From a bacterium (GTDB lineage Bacteria > UBP6 > UBA1177 > JAKLFG01), in contig JAKLIW010000009.1 of NCBI GenBank assembly GCA_022709425.1, forward strand, positions 1-64,000: a DNA stretch of 64,000 nucleotides, in the 5' to 3' direction. A program made the position numbers and the translations under genes. The notes beneath the pieces are model-generated. The model searched no databases. It was not told the origin of the DNA and saw nothing but the letters and a program-made list of their open reading frames with translations. Below, piece by piece: positions 48,888-56,634 of this stretch (its first letter is position 1; each line of letters opens with the position of its first letter).

Positions 48888-50015
48888 TTATTTCACCAAT
48901 CCTTTTTCGCGCAGGTAGGCTTCGAGCGCCTTCATGCACCGCTCGTTCTGATCGGGCAGGCCGATGGAGATGCGGATCCAGTCGGGGAAGCCGTAGTTGC
49001 CGACCGGCCGGAGAATGACCCCCTGCTTGAGGAGCGCCTGATAGCACTCCACCCCGCCGTTGTCGCCGCCGCCGACATGGACGAGTATGAAGTTCCCCTG
49101 CGTCGGAAGGAACTGCAGGCCGAGCCGCCGGAATTCGGCGTAATAGAACTCTTTTCCCTTCTTGTTCGTCTCGACGCCGCGCCGGACATAGTCCACATCA
49201 TCGAGAGCCGCGATCCCCGCCACCTGCGCCAGTTCGTTGGTGTTGAACGGTTCGCGCACCTTGCGGTAGGTCTCGCCGATCTGTTTGGTGGTGATGGCGT
49301 ACCCAAGCCGCATGCCGCTCATGCCGAAGGCTTTCGAGAAGGTGCGGCAGACGATGAGGTTTTCGAAGTCCTTGCGGTAGTCCAGCGCGCTCGGGCAGTC
49401 GGGGGCGTCGACATATTCGCGGTAGGCCTCGTCGACGAGCACCACGCACCGCTCCGGCACATTGGACAGGAGATTCTCGAACTCCTTCTTGGTGTAGTAG
49501 GTGCCGGTCGGGTTGTTCGGGTTGACCAACGCCACCATCTTGGTCTTGTCGGTGATCCGTTCGATGTAGCCGTCGATGTCGAAATGGTGATCCTTGCGCA
49601 GAGGAACGAGCGTCACCGGGATGTTGGCCGCCTTGGCGATGAGCTCGTACACCATGAAGGCCTGCGCCGAGATGAGTATCTCCTCCTGAGAGGTCACCAG
49701 CGCGCGGATGAGGACATCGATCACCTCGTTGGAGCCGTTGCCGACGCAGACCTCTTCAATGGAAAGATGGTACTTGGCCAGATGCTTCATGATGGCGTGT
49801 TTGAGATAGTAGGCGCTCCCGTCGGGATAGAGATGGATGTACTTGAGGTCCTCGGTGATCGCTTGTATCACCTTGGGGCTCGGGCCGAGCGGGTTCTCGT
49901 TGCTGGCCATCTTGACGGTGTCGTAGATGCCGAGCTCGCGCTCGACCTCCGATATCGGTTTGCCGGGACGGTAGGGGGTGATCTTCTCGATGTACTCGGC
50001 GACTTTTACTGGCAT
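48888..50015 (-). CDS. hisC: Histidinol-phosphate aminotransferase HisC
   Basis: A 375-residue fold-type I PLP aminotransferase. MASNENPLGPSPKVIQAI (about 36-53), LYPDGSAYYLKHAI, VGNGSNEVIDVLIRAL, VNPNNPTGTYY, VLVDEAYREY and TFSKAFGMSGMRLGY (PLP Lys K228) are the HisC signatures. It transfers the amino group from glutamate to imidazole-acetol phosphate in histidine synthesis. No other his genes are nearby. It lies 12 nt after mutS and is probably cotranscribed with it. Confidence 0.92.
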   Translation of the reverse strand: MPVKVAEYIEKITPYRPGKPISEVERELGIYDTVKMASNENPLGPSPKVIQAITEDLKYIHLYPDGSAYYLKHAIMKHLAKYHLSIEEVCVGNGSNEVIDVLIRALVTSQEEILISAQAFMVYELIAKAANIPVTLVPLRKDHHFDIDGYIERITDKTKMVALVNPNNPTGTYYTKKEFENLLSNVPERCVVLVDEAYREYVDAPDCPSALDYRKDFENLIVCRTFSKAFGMSGMRLGYAITTKQIGETYRKVREPFNTNELAQVAGIAALDDVDYVRRGVETNKKGKEFYYAEFRRLGLQFLPTQGNFILVHVGGGDNGGVECYQALLKQGVILRPVGNYGFPDWIRISIGLPDQNERCMKALEAYLREKGLVK

Positions 50016-50027
50016 GGTGATACCTCG

Positions 50028-52610
50028 CTATTGCAGAAGGGTGAAAAGTTCATAGTACAACTCCAGCGCCTCCTTCGGACTCAGCCGGTCGGGGTGCTTG
50101 GATGATATAATATCGCGCGCCTTTTGCAAAATTTCATTTTCGCGGGGGTCCCCTTTGGCCATCTCGGCGTGGAGCGCGAAGATGTCCATCTGCATCGAAC
50201 CGCCCTTGCTGTGCCGCATTGCGCGGTCGGCCCGTTCGAGTTCCCGCAGGGTCGCTTCGGCGCTCCGGACCGCCTCGCCCGGCATCCCGGCCATCCGCGC
50301 CACCTCGACGCCGAAACTGCGCGACGAGCCCCCTTCGGCCAGTTGATAGAGGAACTGGAGCGTGTCGCGGTATTCCTTGACCGTCATATGGTAGTTCTTC
50401 ACGCCGGGGAGTTCGTCGGCCAGTTCGGTCAGGATGTGATAGTGGGTGGCGAACAGCACCGTCGCGCCGATCCGTTTAATGAGATGTTCGGCGATGGCGC
50501 GCGCGATGGAGATACCGTCGTAGGTGCCGGTGCCGCGGCCGATCTCGTCGAGGATGACCAGACTCCGTTTGGTGGCGTTGCGCAGGATGAAGGCGGTCTC
50601 CTTCATCTCAACGAGGAAGGTCGATTCGCCGCGCGAAAGGTTGTCGCTTGCGCCGACGCGGGTGAAGATGGCGTCGACCACGCCGATGCGCGCCTTTTTC
50701 GCCGGGACGAAGGCGCCGATCTGGGCCAGCAGCGTGATGAGCGCCACCTTGCGCATGAGGGTCGACTTGCCGCCCATGTTGGGGCCGGTGATGATGTTGA
50801 GCCGCGCGTCGGCGTTCCCGATAACGATGGTGGCGGGGACATAGCGGCCGGGGCCGAGTATCTGTTCCACCACCGGGTGGCGGCCGTCGGTGATCTCGAT
50901 CCCCTCTTCGTTGGTCACAGCGGGCCGTTCCCAGCCTTTCTCGCGGGCCAGTTCGGCCAGCGCCGCGCAGTGGTCGCACCACGCGACGAACCGAGCGAGC
51001 GCCTGAATGGCCGTCTCGTGCGTCGCTATCTCGCCCACGACCGTCTCGAGTATCGCCAGTTCCTGTTCGGTGAGTTTCTCGCGCGCCGTGAGGATCGTCT
51101 CCTCGAGTTCCTTGAGTTCCGGGGTGAAGTAGCGCTCGCCGTTCACCGTGGTCTGTTTGCGGATGTAGTGGGGCGGCACCTTGTCGGCGAAGCGCTTGGT
51201 GACATCGAGATAGTAGCCGAAGACCTTCGTGTAGCCGAGTTTCAGCGTCGTGATGCCGGTCGCCTGCTTCTCGCGTTCCTCCAGTTCCAAGAGCATCCCT
51301 TTCGAGTCGTGGACGATGCGGTGGAGCCGCGTTATCTCGGGGGCGTGGGCCGGGTCGATGAAGCCGCCGTCGCGCCAGTTGAGCGGCGCATCCTCGCGGA
51401 AGGTCTTGTCCCACGTTTCGACCGCGGCGGCCGGAAGCGTCCGGTCGGCCATGAGCGGCGCGAGTACCGGGAGCCGGTCGCGTAGCGGGAGCAGTTTTTC
51501 GCGCAGGCGGAGCGCCGCAGCGAGCGATCTGCACAGCCCGACGATGTCGCGCGGACCGCCGCGTTTGACCAGTATCCGCGAGAAAGTCCGTTCGATATCC
51601 TTTATCTCCCTGAGCGTCTCGCGCACCGTGCGGCGCAGACTGTCGTCGTTAAAGAAACATTCGACGGTGTCGAGTCGCGCCGTGATCTCATCGCGGTCGC
51701 ACAGGGGGAGGAGCAGAATGTTGCGCAGGAGCCGTTTCCCCATCACCGTGGCGGTGCGGTCGACCGCCCACATCAGCGAGCCCTGCCGGTTGCCGCCGAT
51801 GAGCGTTTTTTCTATCTCGAGGTTCGCGATGGTGTTGGTGTCGAGCAGGGCGTGGGCGTCGCTGTGGCCCGGGAGCGCTTCACGCAGGGGTGGAAACTTG
51901 CCGAAATAGAGCCGGTCGAGGTACCAGATGAGGAGCCGGAAGGCGTCCTGAAGCCGCCGGTCGTCGCGCGCCTCTTCGGGAAGCCGGTGCAGATAGTCGG
52001 CCGCCTGCGTCGAGGGTACCCAGTCGCGCAGGTCCTCCGCGTCGGCCGCCGGCACATTCAGTTCCGGTATCGCCGCGGGCGATATGGTCTCGGCCGGGGC
52101 GATGGTCCGCACCGTGTCGGAAAAGCGTCCCGTCTCGACCACCGCGAAAAAGACATCGCCGCACGACACGTCGCTCCACACCAGCGCCGTCTGCCCGTGG
52201 CCTTTGACCGCCGCCAAGAGGTAGTTCTGCCGCGACTCGTCGAGCGTCGTCTCCTCCACCACCGTGCCGGGGGTGAATACGCGGACTATCTGCCGCGCGA
52301 TCATCTTCTTTTTCTTGTCGGCCTTCTCCATCTGTTCGCAGAGCGCCACCTTCTTCCCCGCGTCGAGCAGTTTGCGGATGTACCCTTCGGCGCTGTGGAA
52401 CGGCACCCCCGCCATCGGGATCCCCGCCTCCTTGTTGCGCGAGGTGAGGGTGAGGCCGAGTATCTCGGAGGCGGTCACGGCATCTTCGAAGAACATCTCG
52501 TAGAAATCGCCCAGCCGGAAGAAAAGGATCGCATCGGGATATTCGTTCTTGCAGGAGCGGTACTGCTCCATGATGGGGGTGTCGAAGGCGGCGGGACGGT
52601 TTGATTCCAT
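50028..52610 (-). CDS. mutS: DNA mismatch repair protein MutS
   Basis: An 860-residue MutS1. The N-terminal mismatch-binding motif is RLGDFYEMFFEDA (Phe-x-Glu, about residues 32-44). Connector, core and clamp domains follow. The ATPase has GPNMGGKSTLMRK (about 608-620), ESTFLVEMKE, DEIGRGTGTYDG (Walker B) and the ATHYHILTEL motif. The chain ends with a helix-rich dimerisation region. All key residues are present, so the strain should be repair-proficient. No mutL is in the window. Confidence 0.96.
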   Translation of the reverse strand: MESNRPAAFDTPIMEQYRSCKNEYPDAILFFRLGDFYEMFFEDAVTASEILGLTLTSRNKEAGIPMAGVPFHSAEGYIRKLLDAGKKVALCEQMEKADKKKKMIARQIVRVFTPGTVVEETTLDESRQNYLLAAVKGHGQTALVWSDVSCGDVFFAVVETGRFSDTVRTIAPAETISPAAIPELNVPAADAEDLRDWVPSTQAADYLHRLPEEARDDRRLQDAFRLLIWYLDRLYFGKFPPLREALPGHSDAHALLDTNTIANLEIEKTLIGGNRQGSLMWAVDRTATVMGKRLLRNILLLPLCDRDEITARLDTVECFFNDDSLRRTVRETLREIKDIERTFSRILVKRGGPRDIVGLCRSLAAALRLREKLLPLRDRLPVLAPLMADRTLPAAAVETWDKTFREDAPLNWRDGGFIDPAHAPEITRLHRIVHDSKGMLLELEEREKQATGITTLKLGYTKVFGYYLDVTKRFADKVPPHYIRKQTTVNGERYFTPELKELEETILTAREKLTEQELAILETVVGEIATHETAIQALARFVAWCDHCAALAELAREKGWERPAVTNEEGIEITDGRHPVVEQILGPGRYVPATIVIGNADARLNIITGPNMGGKSTLMRKVALITLLAQIGAFVPAKKARIGVVDAIFTRVGASDNLSRGESTFLVEMKETAFILRNATKRSLVILDEIGRGTGTYDGISIARAIAEHLIKRIGATVLFATHYHILTELADELPGVKNYHMTVKEYRDTLQFLYQLAEGGSSRSFGVEVARMAGMPGEAVRSAEATLRELERADRAMRHSKGGSMQMDIFALHAEMAKGDPRENEILQKARDIISSKHPDRLSPKEALELYYELFTLLQ

Positions 52611-52696
52611 GGGACTCCGGTGCGTAGAGACGCTTAACTCCGGTCACGCTAACAAAAAAAGATGCAAAAATCAAAGGAAAAGGATAGCGTACCGGC

Positions 52697-53479
52697 ATGA
52701 AACGTCTCGCCCTCGCACTGCTGCTTCTTTTTTCGTTCACGGCGCACGCCGACGACGAGTTCCCGTTCGATCCCGATCCGCTCCGTGACGGGCTCATACT
52801 CGGTTCGGGCATCGCGCTCGAAGGGCTCTACTACACGCTCCATTTCCAGTTCGACCTCCCCGGCGGCGCGGTGGGTGACCGCGCGACGGTCAACGGGCTC
52901 GACCGGATCGCCACCTACGGCTGGTCGCCCAAGGCCGACACCGCCTCCGATATCATCACCTACAGCATGCTCGGCGCGCCCGTCCTCTTCTATTTCGACA
53001 AGCGGGTGCAGGAAAGCCCCGCCTACTTCCTCATCCTCTACCTTGAATCGGCGCTCCTCAACGACGGGCTCAAGAATGTGGTCAAAGAGATCGTCCGGCG
53101 CGACCGTCCCTACACCTACAACGGCCGCTCACCGCTCAGCGAGCGCCGTCAGCGCGACGCCGAACTTTCCTTTTATTCGGGGCATACCGCACAGGCCTTC
53201 AACGCGGCGGTCTTCTGCGGGATGGTCTTTCAGGAGTTGTATCCCGATTCGCCGTGGCGGTGGGTGGTGTGGACCGGGGGGCTCGCGGCCGCGTCGACGG
53301 TCGGGTTCCTCAGGGTTTATTCGGGTCAGCACTATCCGACCGATGTGCTCGCCGGGGCGCTCGCCGGAAGTCTCACCGGGTGGCTCATCCCGTTCCTTGC
53401 CAAGAAGCGCGATCTGCCGGTGACGATAGTGCCGGGCGGCGCGGGGGAGGTGGGATTGTCGGTGGTGGGGCGGTTCTAA
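52697..53479 (+). CDS. PAP2-family phosphatase
   Basis: A 260-residue exported or membrane phosphatase. Signal peptide LALALLLLFSFTAHA, then the three PAP2 motifs: KEIVRRDRP (about 131-139), YSGHTAQAF (about 159-167) and RVYSGQHYPTDVLAG (about 205-219). These correspond to KX6RP, PSGH and SRX5HX3D, with Val in place of the usual Ser or Arg neighbour in motif three. Likely substrates are lipid phosphates such as undecaprenyl pyrophosphate or phosphatidate. AAGGAAAAGGAT precedes the ATG. Confidence 0.88.
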   Translation: MKRLALALLLLFSFTAHADDEFPFDPDPLRDGLILGSGIALEGLYYTLHFQFDLPGGAVGDRATVNGLDRIATYGWSPKADTASDIITYSMLGAPVLFYFDKRVQESPAYFLILYLESALLNDGLKNVVKEIVRRDRPYTYNGRSPLSERRQRDAELSFYSGHTAQAFNAAVFCGMVFQELYPDSPWRWVVWTGGLAAASTVGFLRVYSGQHYPTDVLAGALAGSLTGWLIPFLAKKRDLPVTIVPGGAGEVGLSVVGRF

Positions 53480-53494
53480 AATCCTTTCCATAAT

Positions 53495-53521
53495 GTAGGG
53501 GCGCGCCAACGGCACGCCCGG
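53495..53521. repeat. REP-like palindrome
   Basis: GTAGGGGCGCGCC-AACG-GCACGCCCGG, identical to the copy at 25464-25490. It lies 15 nt after the PAP2 stop codon. Confidence 0.85.
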
Positions 53522-53535
53522 TTCCCGACGAATCC

Positions 53536-53608
53536 GTAGGGGCGAATCTTGTATTCGCCCGTGTTGGCGCGATCGTTATTTCAGGGCGATCACGAGGATC
53601 GCCCCTAC
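53536..53608. repeat. Paired REP-like palindromes (REPIN-like), copy B
   Basis: GTAGGGGCGAATC-TTG-TATTCGCCC (53536-53560), a 21-nt spacer ending GTTATTT, then CAGGGCGATC-ACGAG-GATCGCCCCTAC (53582-53608). Both palindromes match copy A at 4798-4871 exactly while the spacers differ. Confidence 0.85.
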
Positions 53609-53825
53609 AATTCGAGGGGGTGGTGAAAAAAAAGAATCCTTTTTGGTTGTCGAGGTATCTTAGGGGGGTGTAGGCGGAGGGGAATTTCTTGATTACGGAT
53701 TCGGGTAAGCGTATATTGGCGGGGTGATCGGGAGGTTGGTTCAGTGGGGAGCGGGAGACGGGAAATAGTAAAATTTGATGTGACCCCGATGGGGATTCTT
53801 CTTTATAGACATTAAGGAGCAAGAT
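53609..53825. other. Intergenic stretch before the AT-rich island
   Basis: No gene is supported. Composition shifts from G+C-rich repeats to AT-richer DNA. TTGATGTGACCCCGATGGGG (53777-53796) contains a small hairpin. TTTATAGAC about 14 nt before the SD of the next gene could be a -10 region, but I find no good -35 box. Confidence 0.5.
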
Positions 53826-53981
53826 ATGCCTGTTTTACTTTTCTGGCTAGGCGGGAATTTAATCATCCTTGTTTTACTGTTAGGTCATGCGAGTATGGCC
53901 AGATTAAGTTTGATTATGACTATTTGGAACATGCTTTTTTTTATTTATTTCCATTTATCAAGCAAGAAGAATAAAGAATGA
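53826..53981 (+). CDS. Small hydrophobic membrane protein (51 aa)
   Basis: The frame reads MPVLLFWLGGNLIILVLLLG, then HASMARLSLIMTIWNMLFFI and a short basic tail HLSSKKNKE. Two hydrophobic segments separated by a short polar turn predict a hairpin in the membrane with positively charged ends. A clear SD (AAGGAGC) precedes the ATG. The stop overlaps the next start as ATGA. No family recognised. Its small size and AT-rich base composition set it apart from the surrounding chromosome. Confidence 0.6.
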   Translation: MPVLLFWLGGNLIILVLLLGHASMARLSLIMTIWNMLFFIYFHLSSKKNKE

Positions 53982-54103
53982 GCACCTCTTTTCCTTTCAT
54001 AACAACCTTCTCCGTCGCATCCAAGAGTAATCTTGAGGAAACGGCCAATCAGTTGAGGTTTCTTCTTTCCAAGATGAGATGGGGGCTCCACAGGGGGTCA
54101 TAA
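53978..54103 (+). CDS. Small hypothetical protein (41 aa)
   Basis: Begins MSTSFPFITTFSVASKSNLE and ends LSKMRWGLHRGS; a soluble, mostly helical peptide. Evidence for reality is the 4-nt ATGA overlap with the preceding small membrane protein, implying translational coupling. There is no independent SD beyond AAAGAA. Unrecognised family; it could be the partner of the membrane peptide. Confidence 0.4.
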   Translation: MSTSFPFITTFSVASKSNLEETANQLRFLLSKMRWGLHRGS

Positions 54104-54127
54104 AAACACTAAAACAAGGAGGAAAAC

Positions 54128-54430
54128 ATGCCCTTAACGAAAGGACAAATTATGGCGGACATATCCGAGTACATCCGATGGATTGGTGGGAGTTTTGGCA
54201 ACTGTTATGTGGGCATTAGCAAGGATGCTGTAGACAGATTGCTAAATGGACACAATGTTGATCTCAGAGATAATGGGGCGTACAGGCATTATCAGGCGGC
54301 TTCCTCGGATGAGGCCCGTTCAATTGAGCGAGCTTTTTTAAAACTTGGTGTGCAGGGTGGAGACGGTGGCGGTGATGATGATAGCGATATGGTGTATGTG
54401 TATAAGATAACAACACAAACAAAACAATAA
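54128..54430 (+). CDS. Small GIY-YIG-like protein
   Basis: A 100-residue protein with IGGSFGNCYVGISKDAVDRL near residue 20, ARSIERAFLKLGVQGGDGGG near 75 and a final VYVYKI. The Y-V-G-I-S core followed by an R-L-x-x-x-H helix and a later IExxF resembles a small branch of GIY-YIG-fold proteins of plasmids and phages that end in a GGxGGG loop. The match is by memory and moderate. AAGGAGGAAAAC before the ATG is a strong SD. It lies in an AT-rich island of small genes. Confidence 0.5.
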   Translation: MPLTKGQIMADISEYIRWIGGSFGNCYVGISKDAVDRLLNGHNVDLRDNGAYRHYQAASSDEARSIERAFLKLGVQGGDGGGDDDSDMVYVYKITTQTKQ

Positions 54431-54487
54431 GAAGTTCGCTATGTTTGTGTTTTGTAGCGCAGATATTTGAAAAAAGGGGGCGTCATT

Positions 54488-54814
54488 ATGAAAAAAAATT
54501 GTCTCTACATGCTTGCGCTTATATTTGTTCTCGTGACGGTTGTACCTGCCTGTGCACATTGGGTCATCCCGGCAGGAAAGACTCAGCAAGATTTTTATGC
54601 AGACAAAAGATCCTGCGAACAGCAAGCACGAGAAGAGTATCCAGATGAGATTCGTGAGTCTTCCAACACAAATTGTTATTATTCTTACGGCGTACTAAAG
54701 TGCCGAGAAGAAAGCAAAACAACATCTTCTACTAATTCTCAAACGGTTCTCATTAGAAATTCTGCGGTCCACCGTTGTCTTTTAGACCAAGGTTATGTAT
54801 GGACTAGAGATTAG
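54488..54814 (+). CDS. Small lipoprotein
   Basis: A 108-residue protein with signal peptide NCLYMLALIFVLVTVVPAC (possible lipobox VPAC) and four further cysteines (KRSCEQQ, TNCYY, LKCREE, HRCLLDQGY). The tail RCLLDQGYVW resembles small envelope lipoproteins of the kind C-M-x-x-K-G-Y, which often occur on mobile DNA. AAGGGGGCGTC precedes the ATG. AT-rich, last gene of the island. Confidence 0.65.
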   Translation: MKKNCLYMLALIFVLVTVVPACAHWVIPAGKTQQDFYADKRSCEQQAREEYPDEIRESSNTNCYYSYGVLKCREESKTTSSTNSQTVLIRNSAVHRCLLDQGYVWTRD

Positions 54815-55053
54815 GACCAAGAAGGTCATGCCTAAATCCTCATAGTTGCTGCCCCTTCCGTGACTTTCTTCCTTTTCCCCGGCACCAGGAATCATCAACT
54901 TGCGGAGTTCCCCATGCCCCAACCCGACTATAAACTCCACATGAACATCAAATACGCCCCCCTCGAAAAGATCCGCGTCCCCGCCCTCGCCACCGCCTAA
55001 CCGGAAGGCTCCCTGTCGCAGGGAGCTGTCCTGCGGACTGAGGGTGTGATTAT
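54815..55053. other. Intergenic region with a possible gene remnant and a repeat
   Basis: A 28-codon frame at 54914-55000 (MPQPDYKLHMNIKYAPLEKI, then RVPALATA) has strong G+C-rich codon bias unlike the AT-rich DNA before it. It ends in TAA directly followed by the GGCTCCCTGTCGCAGGGAGC repeat, so it may be the start of a gene truncated by repeat insertion. Otherwise nothing is seen. Confidence 0.45.
55007..55048. repeat. GGCTCCCTGTCGCAGGGAGC repeat, copy 2
   Basis: Hairpin GCTCCCTG-TCG-CAGGGAGC with the tail GCGGACTGAGGGTGTG, as in 24443-24486, with a few differences. Confidence 0.8.
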
Positions 55054-55082
55054 TTGCAATTCCTTTTTTCTTTCATTATAGT
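55054..55082 (+). promoter_or_regulatory. Promoter of yifB
   Basis: TTGCAA (55054-55059), 17 nt, TATAGT (55077-55082), then CGC. GGGAGG is the SD before the ATG at 55116. Confidence 0.65.
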
Positions 55083-55115
55083 CGCCCCGGTTCATTCTCT
55101 GGGAGGGATGATTTC

Positions 55116-56633
55116 ATGCTGTCTATTCTGAAAAGCGGCGCGGTCGCCGGTATCTCCGGCTTCCTTATCGACGTCGAGGTCGACATCGCGCGCGGCATGC
55201 CCGCCTTCACCATCGTCGGACTCCCCGACACCGCCATCAAGGAATCGCGCGAACGGGTCCGCACCGCCGTCATCAACAGCGGCCACTCCTTTCCGCAGAG
55301 CCGGCTCACGATAAACCTCTCCCCCGCGAGCGTCCCGAAGGAGGGGGCGGGGTTCGATCTCCCCATCGCGGTGGCGCTCATGGCGCACGTACACTCGCTG
55401 CCGGTGGAACCGGTGAGCCGCTATCTCATCATCGGCGAACTGGGACTCAACGGCGAGGTGAAGCCGGTGGCGGGGATACTGCCGCTCGCCATCGCGGCGC
55501 GCGACCACGGACTCAAGGGGCTCATCGTCCCCGAAAAGAACGCCCGCGAGGCGGCCGCCATCAGCGCGGTGAAGGTGATCGCGGTCACGCACATCAACCA
55601 GATACTGGAGGTCCTGCGCGGCGCCGAACCCTACCTCTTCGTTCCCGACCGTGCCGCCGAGGTACGGCTGAAACACCCCGATTTCTCCGATGTCAAGGGG
55701 CACGAACAGGCGAAGCGCGCCATCGAGGTGGCGGCGGCGGGCGGGCATAACCTCCTCATGATCGGGTCTCCGGGATCGGGCAAGACGATGCTCGCACGGC
55801 GCATTCCGTCGGTCCTGCCGCTTCTGGAAGAGGAGGAACGGGTAGAGACCACCAAGATATTCAGCGTCGCGGGGCTCATGACGGGCGAAGGGCTGGTGGT
55901 CGAGCGGCCGTTCCGCAGTCCGCACCACACGCTGTCGGATGTCGCGCTCGCCGGGGGCGGAGTGCCGCCGCGGCCGGGGGAGATATCGCTCGCCCACAAC
56001 GGCATCCTTTTCCTCGACGAGTTCCCCGAATTCAAGAAGAACGCGCTGGAGGTCCTGCGCCAGCCGCTCGAGGACGGCGAGATCACGATATCGCGCGCCG
56101 TCTCCACGGTGAAGTTCCCGTCGAGTTTCATGCTGGTCGCTTCGATGAACCCGTGTCCGTGCGGGTATCTTTTCGACCGCAAACACGCCTGCACCTGTTC
56201 CCCCATCGCAGTGCAGAAGTACCAGCACAAGATATCGGGACCGCTCCTCGACCGCATCGACATATCGGTCATCGTCAATTCGGTCCCCTACGACGACCTG
56301 CGGAAAAAAGGGGGCGGCGGCGAACCGTCGGAGACGATGCGTTCCCGGATAGCGAAGGCGCGGGCGGTGCAGGCGCAGCGGTTCCACGGACGCCCCTATC
56401 TCACCAACGCCCGGATGGCCCCCGCCGACATCGAGAAGTTCTGCGCCCTTACCCCGGCGGCCGAGACGCTCCTCAAGGCGGCGATAGAGAAAATGGGCAT
56501 CTCGACGCGCGGTTACGCGAAACTCCTCAAGGTCAGCCGTACCATCGCCGATCTCGCCGGCGCGCCGACCATCGACACGCCGCACATCGCCGAGGCGATC
56601 CAGTACTACAACCGCTCGGTATTCAACCAGTAA
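55116..56633 (+). CDS. comM: YifB/ComM family AAA+ ATPase
   Basis: A 505-residue Mg-chelatase-like protein. The N-terminal domain (ISGFLIDVEVDIARGMPAFT, VGLPDTAIKESRERVRTAV) precedes Walker A MIGSPGSGKTMLARRIPSVL (about 213-232) and Walker B LFLDEFPEF (about 297-305). A zinc-like CPCGYLFDRKHACTC follows, then a C-terminal helicase-associated domain ending EAIQYYNRSVFNQ. ComM is a hexameric helicase aiding branch migration in natural transformation. The last 65 bp of the gene are duplicated 2.8 kb downstream, beyond a lipoprotein gene, as if the 3' end were an integration site. Confidence 0.93.
   Translation: MLSILKSGAVAGISGFLIDVEVDIARGMPAFTIVGLPDTAIKESRERVRTAVINSGHSFPQSRLTINLSPASVPKEGAGFDLPIAVALMAHVHSLPVEPVSRYLIIGELGLNGEVKPVAGILPLAIAARDHGLKGLIVPEKNAREAAAISAVKVIAVTHINQILEVLRGAEPYLFVPDRAAEVRLKHPDFSDVKGHEQAKRAIEVAAAGGHNLLMIGSPGSGKTMLARRIPSVLPLLEEEERVETTKIFSVAGLMTGEGLVVERPFRSPHHTLSDVALAGGGVPPRPGEISLAHNGILFLDEFPEFKKNALEVLRQPLEDGEITISRAVSTVKFPSSFMLVASMNPCPCGYLFDRKHACTCSPIAVQKYQHKISGPLLDRIDISVIVNSVPYDDLRKKGGGGEPSETMRSRIAKARAVQAQRFHGRPYLTNARMAPADIEKFCALTPAAETLLKAAIEKMGISTRGYAKLLKVSRTIADLAGAPTIDTPHIAEAIQYYNRSVFNQ
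56568..56632 (+). repeat. Direct repeat, copy 1: the 3' end of yifB/comM
   Basis: 65 bp from ACCATCGACACGCCGCAC to the TA of the stop codon. They match 59363-59427 at 63 positions, and the stop codons differ only in the third base. Confidence 0.9.
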
Positions 56634-56634
56634 A

